From positions 48,230 to 112,229 of the forward strand of contig NZ_BCUY01000003.1 of NCBI RefSeq assembly GCF_001591465.1: a stretch of 64,000 nt of DNA, given 5' to 3'. The notes beneath the pieces are model-generated. The model was not told the DNA's origin and ran no database searches. It worked only from the letters and a program-made list of their open reading frames with translations. Shown one piece after another: positions 1 through 11,000 of the stretch. Positions within the stretch are counted from its first letter, which is position 1. Each line of letters starts with the position of its first letter. This DNA is from Cytobacillus firmus NBRC 15306 (GTDB lineage: Bacteria > Bacillota > Bacilli > Bacillales > Cytobacillaceae). The position numbers were made by a program, and so were the translations under genes.

Positions 1-21
1 AATTTCAAGTTTTTAAAGCTA

Positions 22-48
22 ATAAAAAAGCGGGAAAAAATCCCGCTT
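22..48 (-). terminator. rpsO intrinsic terminator
   Basis: On the minus strand an 8-bp stem (AAGCGGGA paired with TCCCGCTT) encloses a short T loop and is followed by a run of T. It begins about 8 nt after the rpsO stop codon, so it should end the rpsO transcript before the next gene, which lies outside the window. Confidence 0.85.
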
Positions 49-55
49 CTGTTGA

Positions 56-410
<355 letters not shown>

Positions 411-416
411 TTACTT

Positions 417-445
417 AGAATACAACTTTTTATGACAAAAAGCAA
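417..445 (-). promoter_or_regulatory. candidate sigma-A promoter for rpsO
   Basis: On the minus strand TTGCTT (440-445) and TATTCT (417-422) are separated by exactly 17 nt. The -35 element overlaps the end of ribF. The match to consensus is moderate, but spacing and position just ahead of the rpsO leader fit. This would allow S15 to be made independently of truB-ribF. Confidence 0.45.
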
Positions 446-447
446 GG

Positions 448-1398
448 CTAAACCCTGTTTTTCTCAAAATATTGCTCAGTCAGCTGTTTATCTTTTTCAA
501 TTTGCGCAATTAACTCCTGAACGCCAGTAAATTTCCTTTCGCTTCTAAGATGTTTATGCCATTCAACGGTAACCTTCCTGCCATAAATATCTGAAGAGAA
601 ATCAAAAATATGGACTTCAACAGATGGCCTGTCCCCTTTTTCCTGATTAAAAGTAGGTTTGTAGCCAACATTGCAGACACCTTCATACCAGCTGCCATCT
701 ACTGAGAATCTTACAGCATACACACCAGGCGGGGGAATGATGCTGTCATCAGAAACATCCACATTCGCTGTAGGAAAGCCGATTGTACGGCCTCTCTTAT
801 CACCATGGATAACAATTCCTGATGTTTTATAATATCTTCCTAAAAGGCCGGGAAGCTCAAGCGTTTTCCCTTCACGGATATATTTCCTTATTAGCGTAGA
901 GCTGATTTTTTCGTCTTCTTTTGCCAGTTTAGCAACGACTGAATAATCAAATTGATCCCTCGAATGGAACAGCAATGTTTCCATTGTGCCGCGCCCCATC
1001 CGTCCATAGGAATAATCAAAGCCTGCCACGACGTGCTTGGCATTAAGACCAATCAGGTATTGGTCCACAAACTCCTGCGGCAGAAGATTAGCAAATTCCC
1101 TTGTAAAATTGATAACAAATAAATAATCTATGCCGAATTCAGCCATGATAGAAATTTTATCCTCAAGGGGCGTAATATACTCCACATGCTGAACGCTTTT
1201 CCCCAAAACCACCGAGGGATGCGGGTCAAATGTCATGACAGCACTTTTTAATCCTTTTTGTTCAGCTATTGATTTTGCTTCACGGATGACTTTCTGATGA
1301 CCCAGATGAACACCATCAAAATATCCAAGTGCTATTGCCAATTCGGGCATTTCGTTTCTATCCATTCGATGGGGATGATGTATATGAATAACTTCCAT
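448..1398 (-). CDS. ribF: bifunctional riboflavin kinase / FAD synthetase
   Basis: The enzyme phosphorylates riboflavin to FMN and then adenylylates FMN to FAD in the cytoplasm. The 316-residue length is normal. The N-terminal half is the FMN adenylyltransferase nucleotidyl-transferase fold, with GYFDGVHLGH near residue 26 and TFDPHPSVVL near 56. The C-terminal half is the riboflavin kinase domain, with GDKRGRTIGFPTANV near residue 200. It follows truB with a 66-nt gap and precedes rpsO, the order seen in B. subtilis, where the gene is called ribC. An AAAGGTG ribosome site precedes the ATG. Confidence 0.96.
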   Translation of the reverse strand: MEVIHIHHPHRMDRNEMPELAIALGYFDGVHLGHQKVIREAKSIAEQKGLKSAVMTFDPHPSVVLGKSVQHVEYITPLEDKISIMAEFGIDYLFVINFTREFANLLPQEFVDQYLIGLNAKHVVAGFDYSYGRMGRGTMETLLFHSRDQFDYSVVAKLAKEDEKISSTLIRKYIREGKTLELPGLLGRYYKTSGIVIHGDKRGRTIGFPTANVDVSDDSIIPPPGVYAVRFSVDGSWYEGVCNVGYKPTFNQEKGDRPSVEVHIFDFSSDIYGRKVTVEWHKHLRSERKFTGVQELIAQIEKDKQLTEQYFEKNRV

Positions 1399-1464
1399 AT
1401 TAATATTTCACCTTTTCTCTACAGAGCCTGGACCTATATAAATGCACAGCTTTTTAACGAGTGC

Positions 1465-2382
1465 TTATTGATCATTCCTTAACACCTTTACTGGCTTCAT
1501 TAACCCTGGTTTGCGGGGGTGATGCTCATAAATTGCCAGCACAAGACCTTCTTTTTCCTCTACTGCAATTGGGCCTTTAGTGTCGAGTAAATGATCAGGG
1601 ATAGTTAATACAGCCCCATTTTTTACTTTCTCTGCTACTTTATCACTTATTTGAAATTTCGGCAAATGAGAAAGCGCGGCTTCCATAGGTCGAAGAACCT
1701 CGGCCATTGTCCCCTTTTCGGCCCTGTCTTCTATTTCTTCAAATGTCAGGCAATCATCAAGTGTCAGTGAGGCAGACTGGATTCTTACCAGATCAGACAT
1801 ATGGGCGGGGTATCCCAGTTCACAGCCAATCATGACCGCAAGCGTTCGGATGTATGTACCTTTGCTGCAGGCTACACGGAAACGGAAGGTAATATTCTCC
1901 CCCTCTAACATCTCTCTGTCATCGAGAAGTTCGATTGAGTAGATAGTAACTTTCCTGGACGGCCGTTCCACTTCTATTCCCTGTCTTGCATATTCATAGA
2001 GGCGCTTCCCATTTACCTTTACTGCTGAATACATGGGGGGAGTCTGTGTAATTTCCCCGGTCAGGCTTTGAAGTACTTTCATCACCTGACTTCTGGAAAT
2101 AGCCGCTGCAACATCTTTCCTCTCCACGACTTCACCTGATGCATCTTCTGTTGTCGTAGAAAAACCTATTGTGACTTCTCCCTCATAAGATTTCCCTGCA
2201 TCTGTTATGTATTCAGCCACCTTCGTTGCCCTCCCAAGGCAGATTGGAAGTACTCCTGTCACATCAGGGTCCAATGTACCGGTATGGCCGATTTTTTTCA
2301 TTCGCAAAATCTTCCGCAGCCTGAAAACACAATCATGGGATGTCATTCCCTTAGGTTTAAAAAGCGGCAAAATCCCTTCCAT
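1465..2382 (-). CDS. truB: tRNA pseudouridine-55 synthase
   Basis: TruB isomerises U55 in the T-loop of tRNAs. The product starts MEGILPLFKPKGMTSHD, a typical family N-terminus, and carries the catalytic-aspartate region GHTGTLDPDVTGVLP (about residues 33-47). The C-terminal part matches the small TruB C-terminal domain. The ATG at 2382 is preferred because AAGGTGG lies 8 nt upstream; a GTG at 2394 falls within that ribosome site. It is separated from rbfA by a strong terminator-like hairpin, so it may depend on read-through or on an unrecognised promoter inside rbfA. Confidence 0.95.
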   Translation of the reverse strand: MEGILPLFKPKGMTSHDCVFRLRKILRMKKIGHTGTLDPDVTGVLPICLGRATKVAEYITDAGKSYEGEVTIGFSTTTEDASGEVVERKDVAAAISRSQVMKVLQSLTGEITQTPPMYSAVKVNGKRLYEYARQGIEVERPSRKVTIYSIELLDDREMLEGENITFRFRVACSKGTYIRTLAVMIGCELGYPAHMSDLVRIQSASLTLDDCLTFEEIEDRAEKGTMAEVLRPMEAALSHLPKFQISDKVAEKVKNGAVLTIPDHLLDTKGPIAVEEKEGLVLAIYEHHPRKPGLMKPVKVLRNDQ

Positions 2383-2413
2383 TTTATGTACCACCTTGTC
2401 TATTTGTGTTTAG

Positions 2414-2444
2414 AAAAAAATGGATAGACAAAGTGTCTATCCAT
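2414..2444 (-). terminator. intrinsic terminator after rbfA
   Basis: A perfect 11-bp stem (ATGGATAGACA with TGTCTATCCAT) closes a 3-nt loop and is followed on the minus strand by seven T residues. It starts 5 nt after the rbfA stop codon and 32 nt before the truB start. It should end most nusA-operon transcripts after rbfA or act as a partial attenuator for truB-ribF-rpsO. Confidence 0.85.
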
Positions 2445-2448
2445 TCCA

Positions 2449-2829
2449 TTATTCTTCTTCTTTGGAGCGCTCCTCATCTTTGGAACGGCCTTCGTCCTGA
2501 ATTTGATGGAGCAATGATTCAATACGGTTCCCGTAGTCGATTGATTCATCAAATTCGAAGAGAATTTCCGGTGTTTTCCGCAGCCGGATTCGCTGGCCGA
2601 TTTCAGATCGGATAAAGCCTTTTGCTTTAGCCAGCCCGCGAAGCGTATTTTCCCTCTGTTCCTCATCACCCAGAACAGAGATAAACACGGTTGCCTGCTG
2701 GAGGTCCCCGGTAACTTGAACATCAGTGACTGTTACAAAACCAACCCGCGGATCCTTGATTTTTCGGCTGATGATTTCGCCCAGTTCTTTTTTCATTTGT
2801 TCTCCAACTCGATTTGCTCTAAGGCTCAT
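2449..2829 (-). CDS. rbfA: 30S ribosome-binding factor A
   Basis: RbfA binds the immature 30S subunit and helps late 16S rRNA processing; it is also a cold-shock factor in several bacteria. The 126-residue protein begins [20 protein letters not shown] and contains [18 protein letters not shown], the KH-like core segment of the family. The tail after residue 110 is acidic and lysine-rich, as is common in Bacillus. An AGAGGTG ribosome site precedes the start. It is the last gene of the nusA-infB operon and a terminator follows at once. Confidence 0.95.
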   Translation of the reverse strand: MSLRANRVGEQMKKELGEIISRKIKDPRVGFVTVTDVQVTGDLQQATVFISVLGDEEQRENTLRGLAKAKGFIRSEIGQRIRLRKTPEILFEFDESIDYGNRIESLLHQIQDEGRSKDEERSKEEE

Positions 2830-2845
2830 TCTATATCACCTCTTC

Positions 2846-3127
2846 TTAAAGCCACTCTAAATCTGTAATTGTCCGCTCAATTTCCGGGAACGAATCAATC
2901 AATTTCAGCGCATTTTGCAGCTCGTGTTCAGTTGAAACCTGGGTGGACGAAACGGCCACAATGGCAATTTTGGTCCGCTGCCACAGGTCCTGATAGTCCA
3001 CCTCAGATACAGAAACATTGTATCTTTGTTTCAGCCTGGTTAGAATACGCTGCAAAACAGCCCGTTTTTCTTTCAAAGAATGTGTGTCATAAATGATACA
3101 TTCACAGGCTGCAAGCCCAATTATCAT
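2846..3127 (-). CDS. ylxP: DUF503 family protein YlxP
   Basis: A small 93-residue protein of the DUF503 family, found next to infB and rbfA across Firmicutes. The beginning [22 protein letters not shown] and the segment RYNVSVSEVDYQDLWQ are characteristic. Its role is not firmly established; the operon context suggests ribosome assembly or translation. Its start codon overlaps the infB stop (TAATG), which implies translational coupling. The identity is secure but the function is unknown. Confidence 0.9.
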   Translation of the reverse strand: MIIGLAACECIIYDTHSLKEKRAVLQRILTRLKQRYNVSVSEVDYQDLWQRTKIAIVAVSSTQVSTEHELQNALKLIDSFPEIERTITDLEWL

Positions 3128-5358
3128 TAACGTTCCACTTCTTCCATAATATATGCTTCGATAACGTCGCCTTCTTTAACGTCATTGAAATTTTTGATGG
3201 TAATACCGCACTCATAGCCTTGGGCTACTTCTTTAGCGTCATCTTTGAATCGCTTAAGAGCGTCAACTTCGCCTTCGAAAATTACAACTCCATCACGGAT
3301 TAAACGAACGCCGCTGTCACGGGTGATTTTTCCGTCCGTGACATAAGAACCTGCAATTGTACCGATTTTGGAAACTTTGAATGTCTGGCGTACTTCAGCC
3401 TGGCCGATGATTTTTTCCTGGAACTCAGGATCAAGCATACCCTGCATCGCCAATTCAATTTCCTCGATTACTTTGTAGATGATGCGGTGCAGGCGGATGT
3501 CAACATTTTCTGCATCTGCTGCACGTTTCGCGTTATTGTCAGGGCGTACATTGAATCCAATCACAATAGCATTGAAAGCAGCAGCTAGAGTGATGTCAGA
3601 CTCGTTAATGGCACCTACACCTGTATGAAGGATACGTACATTAACACCTTCTACATCAATTTTATGAAGAGCAGCAGTCAATGCTTCCGCAGAACCTTGA
3701 ACGTCCGCTTTCACAACGATGTTTAAGTCTTTCATTTCCCCTTGTTTCATATGTTCAAACAAGTTATCCAGACTTACGCGTGTTTTTTCATTTCTTTGAG
3801 CCTGCAATGCCTGCTGGGCACGGGCTTCACCAACCTGGCGGGCTGTCTTTTCATCATCAAGAACAGCGAAGCGGTCACCGGCTTGAGGAACATCATTAAG
3901 ACCTGTAATTTCAACAGGTGTTGAAGGTCCCGCAGTTTTCACACGGCGGCCAAGATCATTAACCATTGCACGGACACGTCCAAATGAGTTACCGACAACG
4001 ATTGGGTCTCCTACCTTCAATGTACCGTTCTGCACAAGAAGGGTCGCAACTGAACCGCGTCCTTTGTCAAGCTGTGCTTCGATAACTGTACCAACGGCAT
4101 TGCGGTCAGGATTTGCTTTGTATTCTTCCACTTCACCTACAAGAAGAATCATTTCAAGCAGTTCATCAATTCCCTCGCCTTTAATAGCTGAGATTGGGAC
4201 AAATATTGTATCTCCGCCCCATGCCTCAGGAACCAGGCCATGTTCAGTCAATTCCTGCATAACACGGTCAGGATTTGCTGCTTCCTTATCCATTTTGTTA
4301 ACAGCCACAATGATTGGCACTTCTGCTGCTTTCGCATGGTTAATTGCTTCAACTGTTTGCGGCATAACACCGTCATCAGCTGCTACAACGAGAATTGTGA
4401 TATCGGTAATTTTCGCACCGCGGGCACGCATAGTTGTGAACGCAGCGTGTCCAGGAGTATCAAGAAACGTAATCTTTTTGCCGTTTTCTTCAACTTGATA
4501 AGCTCCGATATGCTGAGTGATTCCGCCTGCTTCTCCCGCTGTTACTTTCGTGTTGCGGATGGAGTCAAGCAATGTTGTTTTACCATGGTCAACGTGTCCC
4601 ATGATTGTTACAACAGATGGACGTTCCACCAGTTCGGCATTTTCATCTTCTGTGAAGTATACTTCAAGGTCAGTTGTATCAATCAATACCTCTTCTTCTA
4701 CTTCTACACCATATTCCCCGGCAATCAGCTCAATGGCATCTTTGTCAAGGTCCTGGTTAATGGTTGCCATAACACCAAGCATAAATAGCTTTTTAATGAT
4801 TTCAGATGGCTCGCGGTGAAGCTTCTTTGCCAGTTCCGCTACAGTTAGTGATTCGCTGAAAGTTATCTTTGAAGGCAGCTCCTTCACTTTTTTAGGAGCT
4901 GGGGCCACATGCGTCTGCTGCTGTTTGCCTTTGTTGTTTTTATTCTTATTGTTGTTTCGGTTATTGTTATTGTTTCTATTGTTATTATTGTTTCTGTTGT
5001 TGTTATTGCCTCTGTTATTGCCGGAGAAGTTTTTGCCGGACTGGCTGCCCTGTCCCTGGCTTCTGTTTTCACCGGAATTATTCTGAGGCTTGCTTTTAGC
5101 AGCTGTGGAATTGCCGGCACTATTATTAGAAGCCGGTTTTTGATTTCCCTGCGGCTTCTGCTGGTTTTGAGGTTTGCTCTGCTTTTGAGCCTGGCTGTCA
5201 TTCTTGATAAAAATACCGTCAAGCTTCTGGACTGCCGCCGGCTCAATCGTAGTCATATGATTGGAAACCTCAATATTCATGTCTTTTAATTTTGTAATAA
5301 CATCCTTGCTTGAAATGTTATGTTTTTTCGCATATTCATAAACGCGCATTTTACTCAT
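3127..5358 (-). CDS. infB: translation initiation factor IF-2
   Basis: IF-2 is the GTPase that brings initiator fMet-tRNA to the 30S subunit and promotes subunit joining. The 743-residue product starts with an IF2_N domain ([17 protein letters not shown]). A low-complexity linker follows (about residues 55-150) with tandem Asn-Asn-Asn-Arg runs, then a second IF2_N domain near 165-215. The G domain begins with GHVDHGKTT near residue 254 and includes DTPGHAAF and NKMD. Domains II, III and IV complete the protein. The order nusA-ylxR-ylxQ-infB is the standard one. The Asn/Arg linker is the only unusual part. Confidence 0.97.
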   Translation of the reverse strand: MSKMRVYEYAKKHNISSKDVITKLKDMNIEVSNHMTTIEPAAVQKLDGIFIKNDSQAQKQSKPQNQQKPQGNQKPASNNSAGNSTAAKSKPQNNSGENRSQGQGSQSGKNFSGNNRGNNNNRNNNNNRNNNNNRNNNKNKNNKGKQQQTHVAPAPKKVKELPSKITFSESLTVAELAKKLHREPSEIIKKLFMLGVMATINQDLDKDAIELIAGEYGVEVEEEVLIDTTDLEVYFTEDENAELVERPSVVTIMGHVDHGKTTLLDSIRNTKVTAGEAGGITQHIGAYQVEENGKKITFLDTPGHAAFTTMRARGAKITDITILVVAADDGVMPQTVEAINHAKAAEVPIIVAVNKMDKEAANPDRVMQELTEHGLVPEAWGGDTIFVPISAIKGEGIDELLEMILLVGEVEEYKANPDRNAVGTVIEAQLDKGRGSVATLLVQNGTLKVGDPIVVGNSFGRVRAMVNDLGRRVKTAGPSTPVEITGLNDVPQAGDRFAVLDDEKTARQVGEARAQQALQAQRNEKTRVSLDNLFEHMKQGEMKDLNIVVKADVQGSAEALTAALHKIDVEGVNVRILHTGVGAINESDITLAAAFNAIVIGFNVRPDNNAKRAADAENVDIRLHRIIYKVIEEIELAMQGMLDPEFQEKIIGQAEVRQTFKVSKIGTIAGSYVTDGKITRDSGVRLIRDGVVIFEGEVDALKRFKDDAKEVAQGYECGITIKNFNDVKEGDVIEAYIMEEVER

Positions 5359-5377
5359 ACTTTCACCCCCGCTAGTA

Positions 5378-5680
5378 TTAATCGAGCAACGTTAACAGCT
5401 TTTTTGCAAATCCGGCATCTAACACTGCCACTACAACGCGGGCTTCCTTCCCTATAGCCTTGCCGAGCATTTCCCGGTTTTGAATCAGCTTATATGGAAC
5501 CCCAAATGATTTACATTTATCTGTAACTTTTTTTGCCGTATTTGCGGATGCATCTGCAGACAGCAAAACAAGCTTTGCTTTGCCGTTTCTGATCTCTTTA
5601 ACAGCAAGCTCTTCTCCCGAAGTAATTTTCCGTGCCCGATTGGCTAAGCCAAGCAATGACATCCATTGATTTGAGTTCAT
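5378..5680 (-). CDS. ylxQ: L7Ae-family ribosome/RNA-binding protein YlxQ
   Basis: This 100-residue protein belongs to the L7Ae/L30e/S12e/Gadd45 fold that binds kink-turn RNA. Visible hallmarks are [20 protein letters not shown] at residues 11-30 and [16 protein letters not shown]. subtilis orthologues (also named rplGA) bind kink-turns in vitro. Its start overlaps the ylxR stop by 4 nt (ATGA), so the two are probably translated together. Exact cellular RNA targets are not known. Confidence 0.9.
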   Translation of the reverse strand: MNSNQWMSLLGLANRARKITSGEELAVKEIRNGKAKLVLLSADASANTAKKVTDKCKSFGVPYKLIQNREMLGKAIGKEARVVVAVLDAGFAKKLLTLLD

Positions 5681-5967
5681 TTGGATTGCCGTTTCTCCTT
5701 CTCAATTAACTCCAAGAGTTCTTCATAGATAGCATCATCTATGGAGACTTCTAAATGATTGGCTAAGATATTCTTCTTCTTTGCTAACAATACTGCTTCC
5801 TTTTCTTTGGAAAGATAAGCCCCGCGCCCTGATTTTTTTCCGGTCGGGTCAACAGATACTTCCCCTTCTTTGGAGCGAACGATGCGAACGAGTTCTTTTT
5901 TCGGCCTCATTTCACCGGTAGCGACACATTTTCGCAAAGGAACTTTTTTACGATTGTTCACGATCAT
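5677..5967 (-). CDS. ylxR: YlxR family protein (RNase P modulator)
   Basis: A 96-residue member of the YlxR/DUF448 family. The start [23 protein letters not shown] and the later GRGAYLS are the family signature. B. subtilis YlxR has been reported to bind RNase P RNA and modulate its activity, giving the name RnpM. The gene lies 11 nt after nusA and overlaps ylxQ by 4 nt, inside the nusA-infB operon. A GAGGTG ribosome site precedes the ATG. Confidence 0.92.
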   Translation of the reverse strand: MIVNNRKKVPLRKCVATGEMRPKKELVRIVRSKEGEVSVDPTGKKSGRGAYLSKEKEAVLLAKKKNILANHLEVSIDDAIYEELLELIEKEKRQSK

Positions 5968-5978
5968 TCACCTCTTCC

Positions 5979-7136
5979 CTATTCTTTTTCCTCTAAAAGC
6001 TCATCCTGAAAATCGAAGTCTGCATTTTTTTCGTAGTCTTCGTTTTCATAATCATCATTATCAAAGTTCAACAATTTTTCATCCCTCGGATAAATTCCGG
6101 CTTCCCGGGCATCTGTCTCCGATTTGATGTCAATTTTCCAGCCTGTAAGCTTGGCTGCAAGTCTTGCATTCTGTCCGCGCTTTCCGATTGCCAGTGAAAG
6201 CTGATAATCAGGAACTACAACAGTTGTTGCTTTGTCATCTTCATTTACGATTACATCAAGCACCTTAGAAGGACTTAGTGCATTTGCCACGAATACTACA
6301 GGATCTGAAGACCATTTTACAATATCAATTTTTTCGCCCTTTAGCTCATTGACTACCGCCTGTACACGTGTGCCCTTAGGCCCTACACATGAACCTACCG
6401 GATCAACTTCTTCATTGTCTGAATGAACCGAGATCTTGGAACGGTCCCCTGCCTCACGCGCAACGGATTTGATTTCTACAGTTCCATCATAGATTTCAGG
6501 AACTTCGATTTCAAATAATCTCTTCAGCAGGCCAGGATGGGTTCTGCTTACGAAGATCTGTGGTCCTTTTGTTGTCTTTTCTACTTTTGTAATAAAGACT
6601 TTAATGCGGTCATGGGGCTGATAACGCTCATTTGGCATTTGTTCGTTCGCCGGAAGGATCGCTTCAATCTTTCCAAGGCTCACATAGATGAACTTAGGAT
6701 CTGTACGCTGAACAATTCCCGTCATGATATCTTCTTCACGGTCGATAAATTCAGAATAAATGATACCTCTTTCCGCTTCACGGACACGCTGTGTAACAAC
6801 CTGTTTAGCCGTCTGGGCAGCGATGCGCCCAAAATCCTTAGGTGTTACTTCCATTTCAACGACATCTTCCACCTGGTAGTTCGGATTGATTTTTTGAGCA
6901 TCCTCAACAGAGATCTCAAGACGCGGATCAAATACTTCATCCACTACCTCTTTGCGGGCAAAGACTCTCATCGTTCCGTTCCCTAGGTTTAAATCAATGC
7001 GCACATTCTGTGCCTGGTTAAAGTTTCTGCGGTAGGCTGACACCAATGCAGCTTCAATGGCTTCGATAATCACATCGCGAGAAATGCCTTTTTCTTTCTC
7101 AAGCAATGTCAGAGCATCCAAAAGTTCACTGCTCAT
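5979..7136 (-). CDS. nusA: transcription termination/antitermination protein NusA
   Basis: NusA binds RNA polymerase near the RNA exit channel and modulates pausing, intrinsic termination and antitermination. The 385-residue protein has the N-terminal RNAP-binding domain (residues 1-125), an S1 domain (about 135-200, [19 protein letters not shown]) and two KH domains (about 230-345, with [11 protein letters not shown] and [15 protein letters not shown]). As in other Firmicutes it lacks the C-terminal acidic repeats of E. coli NusA; it ends instead in a short acidic tail rich in D, E and N. It is the second gene of the rimP-nusA operon. Confidence 0.96.
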   Translation of the reverse strand: MSSELLDALTLLEKEKGISRDVIIEAIEAALVSAYRRNFNQAQNVRIDLNLGNGTMRVFARKEVVDEVFDPRLEISVEDAQKINPNYQVEDVVEMEVTPKDFGRIAAQTAKQVVTQRVREAERGIIYSEFIDREEDIMTGIVQRTDPKFIYVSLGKIEAILPANEQMPNERYQPHDRIKVFITKVEKTTKGPQIFVSRTHPGLLKRLFEIEVPEIYDGTVEIKSVAREAGDRSKISVHSDNEEVDPVGSCVGPKGTRVQAVVNELKGEKIDIVKWSSDPVVFVANALSPSKVLDVIVNEDDKATTVVVPDYQLSLAIGKRGQNARLAAKLTGWKIDIKSETDAREAGIYPRDEKLLNFDNDDYENEDYEKNADFDFQDELLEEKE

Positions 7137-7288
7137 GAGATTTATATCCCCCTTTATTTCTCTTATAAAAAATGATCAACTCTAAAGCAGCAATTTGCTT
7201 TCTGATTAAGACCAGCAGTGAATTTTGTATTTCAATAGCGCAAGGCGCTTCAGCTTTTCTTAATAAGCAAGCCCGCAATCAGCCGATA
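7137..7288. other. rimP-nusA intergenic region with partial repeat
   Basis: This 152-nt gap is long for two genes that normally sit close together. It contains one end of the GC-rich intergenic repeat at 7241-7263. No open reading frame or convincing promoter was recognised in it. Confidence 0.5.
7241..7263 (-). repeat. partial copy of GC-rich intergenic repeat
   Basis: Read on the minus strand, this segment (TTAAGAAAAGC...GAAGCGCCTTG) matches the left end of the full element at 15066-15186 with one mismatch (CTG for CGG). The right end and internal hairpin are missing, so it is a remnant or a solo end. Confidence 0.6.
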
Positions 7289-7756
7289 TTAAAATACAAC
7301 GGCTAAACGGGCATTCGCTACCTTCTCATAAGGAATTTCAATATTTTTCTTCCTTGTTTTGATTTTCACTTCTACCGTAACGGTCTCACCGTCAAATTGG
7401 GTTAACACACCTTCGAACGTCTTTTCACCATCAATTGGCTCGTATGTTTTAATGTAAACATTCTTGCCGACTGCTTTAATAAAATCACTGTCTTTCTTAA
7501 GAGGGCGTTCAGCTCCCGGCGATGAAACTTCCAAGAAATAGTTGTATGGAATCGGATCTTCAGCATCAAGCTTTTCGCTTAGCCTTTCACTGACCATTCC
7601 GCATTCCTCGATATCAACACCAGTTTCTTTATCAATAAATACGCGAAGGAACCAGTCTTTCCCTTCTTTTACATATTCAATGTCGACTAATTCTAAATTA
7701 AGTTCATCCACAATAGGGGTGACCAGTTGTTCCACCGTTTCAGTCACTTTGCTCAT
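7289..7756 (-). CDS. rimP: ribosome maturation factor RimP
   Basis: RimP assists 30S maturation. The 155-residue protein has the two-domain family layout: an N-terminal alpha/beta domain ([22 protein letters not shown]) followed by an SH3-like C-terminal domain. [14 protein letters not shown] is the family signature. It opens the nusA operon, and a strong AAAAGGAGGG ribosome site precedes the ATG. The B. subtilis name is ylxS. A hairpin after polC separates it from the upstream gene, so its promoter should lie in 7760-7885. Confidence 0.94.
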   Translation of the reverse strand: MSKVTETVEQLVTPIVDELNLELVDIEYVKEGKDWFLRVFIDKETGVDIEECGMVSERLSEKLDAEDPIPYNYFLEVSSPGAERPLKKDSDFIKAVGKNVYIKTYEPIDGEKTFEGVLTQFDGETVTVEVKIKTRKKNIEIPYEKVANARLAVVF

Positions 7757-8025
7757 TCATATCCCTCCTTTTCCTGGAATCTAAAGCGCTGTTTTTCAAT
7801 CAATAAATCAGAAATTGGCTCTGCTAAACTTAATTAACATATAGTTTTAACATAGATCCGATATTAAGAAAAAACCGTACACAACACGAAAGAGTGGGTT
7901 GCCCCACTCTTCCTTTTGCGAGAGTTATTCTTAGTATTTCCAATAAAACTATACCATAACCAATTTTTTTATGCAAATGGAATAGCTGTCAGCAGAAGGG
8001 TTTGGACCAGTCGCTGGTCTTATTT
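7757..8025. other. polC-rimP intergenic region
   Basis: This 269-nt gap contains a GC-rich hairpin at 7891-7910 and an AT-rich stretch from about 7800 to 7875, where the promoter of the rimP-nusA operon is expected. No single -35/-10 pair stands out, so none is assigned. No coding sequence was recognised. Confidence 0.5.
7891..7910 (-). terminator. hairpin after polC, probable terminator
   Basis: AGAGTGGG and CCCACTCT form a perfect 8-bp stem with a 4-nt loop. On the minus strand it is followed by TTCGTGTTG, and a run of six T comes only about 20 nt later, so the U-tract is poor. The position between polC and the nusA operon favours a terminator, possibly inefficient. Confidence 0.5.
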
Positions 8026-11000
8026 TTAGAATAGAGAAAGCTGGTTTTGTTCCGGAAGGGATTCCAGGCAGCCGTGGTTATCGAGATACTCGATAATCGT
8101 CTTCGACACTTTTCCGCGCTGCTGCAGGTCTTCCTTCGATAGGAATTCCCCTTCTCCCCTTGCTTTAACTATATTGAATGCTGCGTTTGTACCCAAACCC
8201 GGAATGGAATTAAACGGCGGGATCAAAGAATCTCCATCAATGATAAACTCACTTGCGCTTGAGCGGTATAAGTCCACCTTTTGGAAGTTAAAGCCCCTTT
8301 CGTTCATTTCCAGAGCCAATTCCATGACAGTTAGCAGGTTCTTTTCTTTCGTTGAAGCATCAAGTCCCTTTGCATTGATTTCTTCGATGCGCGCACGGAT
8401 CGCCTGGGATCCTTTAACCATCGCATCCACGTCAAAGTCCTCTGCGCGGACAGTAAAATATGCTGCATAGTAAAGAAGCGGATGGTGCACTTTAAAGTAC
8501 GCAATCCGGACAGCCATTAATACGTAAGCAGCTGCATGGGCTTTAGGGAACATGTATTTAATCTTTTTGCAGGAATCAATATACCATTCAGGCACTTCAT
8601 TTTTTCTCATTTCCGCTTCCATCTCATCGCTCAGGCCTTTACCCTTACGGACCGATTCCATAATTTTGAAAGCAAAAGCAGGCTCAAGACCCTGATAGAT
8701 TAAATAAACCATTATATCATCACGGCAGCCGATTACTTCACTTAGGTTACAAATATTATTATGGATTAATTCCTGGGCATTTCCGAGCCAAACATCTGTA
8801 CCATGAGAAAGACCTGAAATCTGCACAAGCTCCGAGAAAGTGGTGGGCTTTGTATCTTCGAGCATCTGGCGGACAAATCGTGTACCAAATTCGGGTATGC
8901 CAAGCGTTCCGGTTTTACACATGATTTGCTCTTCGGTCACACCAAGGGATTCCGGCCCGCTGAAAATTTTCATTACTTCCGGATCATCTGTGGGAATGGT
9001 TTTTGGATCAATTCCGCTCAGGTCCTGAAGCATCCTGATAACGGTCGGATCATCGTGACCCAGTATATCAAGTTTTAATAGATTATCGTGAATGGAATGG
9101 AAGTCAAAGTGGGTTGTTTTCCATTCAGATGTCCGGTCATCTGCAGGGAACTGAATAGGCGAAAAGTCGTATATATCCATGTAATCCGGCACAACAATGA
9201 TACCGCCCGGGTGCTGTCCGGTTGTCCGCTTTACCCCTGTACAGCCTGAAGCCAGCCTGTCAATTTCCGCACCCCTTATTTGCAGATTATTATCGTTCTG
9301 GTATGCTTTGACGTAACCATAAGCTGTTTTGTCGGCAACAGTACCGATTGTTCCAGCACGGTATACATAATCCTCCCCGAATAGCACCTTTGTATAATTA
9401 TGGGCTCTAGGCTGGTATTCCCCTGAGAAGTTCAAGTCAATATCGGGAACCTTATCTCCCTTGAAACCAAGGAACGTTTCGAACGGAATATCATGTCCAT
9501 CCTTTTTATATTTAGCTCCGCAGCCCGGGCAATCTTTATCAGGCAGGTCGAAGCCGGAGCCCACTGACCCGTCATTGAAAAACTCGGATGTTTTGCATTC
9601 CGGGCAAACGTAATGCGGCGGCAGCGGATTTACCTCCGTTATTTCGGTCATCGTCGCAACAAAGGAGGAGCCGACAGATCCACGGGAACCAACCAGATAG
9701 CCATCATCCAGTGATTTTTTTACAAGCTTATGAGAGATCAGATAGATAACCGCGAAACCATGTCCGATAATACTCTTAAGTTCTTTTTCAAGACGCGCCT
9801 CAACAATCTCAGGAAGCGGATCACCATAGATGCTTCTTGCCATTCCGTAACTCATGCTGCGCATCTCTTTATCTGCGCCTTCAATTTTTGGGGTATATAA
9901 ATCATCTTTAATCGGCTTTATTTCTTCAATCATATCTGCTATTTTGTTCGTATTCTCTACAACAATTTCCTTCGCTTTGCCTTTGCCGAGAAATGAAAAA
10001 GCGTCAAGCATTTCATTGGTAGTCCTGAAATGAACATCAGGAAGCTGATGGCGATTCAGCGGATTCGCTCCTCCCTGTGAATTAACAAGGATTTTCCGGT
10101 AGATTTTATCATTTGGATTCAGGTAATGGACATTACCTGTCGCGACTACCGGCAGGCCAAGCTTGTCCCCCAGTTTTACAATATTGCTGATGATTTCTTC
10201 CAGGGCTTTTTCATCTCTTACAAGTTCAAGCTCTAAAAGGTGTGCATAAACGGCTTTTGGATGCACTTCAAGATAATCATAGAATTGCGCTGTATCTTCC
10301 ACTTCGTCCGGAGATTTCTGCATCATGCCTTCAAAAACTTCCCCTTTATCGCATCCGGAACCAACCAGTATTCCTTCACGATGCTTTTGAAGGACTGACC
10401 TCGGAATGCGCGGCACTCTGTAAAAGTATTCCATATGCGAGATGGATACGAGTTTAAAGAGGTTTTTCAGACCTGTTTCCGTTTGTGCAAGCAGGGTGCA
10501 ATGGGCCGGTCTTGCACGCTGATAAGCATTTCCCTGTCCCATATTATCATTGAATTGATCATGAAATTCGATCCCTTTTTCCTCTGCACCTTTTAGCATC
10601 TTAAGAAGCAGATAGCCTGTTGCTTCCGCATCATAAATAGCACGGTGATGCTGGGTAAGTTCAACATCGAATTTTTTGGCAAGGGTATTCAGACGGTGAT
10701 TTTTCATGTCAGGATATAAAAAACGTGCGAGTTCAAGAGTATCTATTACAGGATTAGGCGCCTTGCCAATACCGATTTTTTTATAGCCGACATTCAGGAA
10801 GCCCATGTCGAATGAAGCATTATGTGCTACTAAAACAGCATCTCCTGTCCATTCATGGAATTTCTTCAGAACATCTTCCACTTCCGGTGCATTCTCCACC
10901 AGATCATCTGTTATTCCAGTCAGATTAATAGTTGTTGCGGATAAAGGGTGATGAGGGTTTGCAAAGGATTCAAACCGATCAATGATTTCACCATCATGAA

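Noticed and set aside
2400..2723. 107-residue minus-strand frame overlapping rbfA
   Set aside because: It lies in another frame of rbfA, crosses the terminator after rbfA, and has no ribosome site.
4909..5289. Long plus-strand reading frame opposite infB with many Val/Ile residues
   Set aside because: It is the complement of the Asn/Arg-rich infB linker; the hydrophobic composition is an artefact of the antisense of AAC/AAT codons.
7282..7289. GCCGATAT on the plus strand, identical to the sigma-D -10 consensus
   Set aside because: It points away from all genes, overlaps the end of rimP, and the TAAA box at the right distance is not intact.
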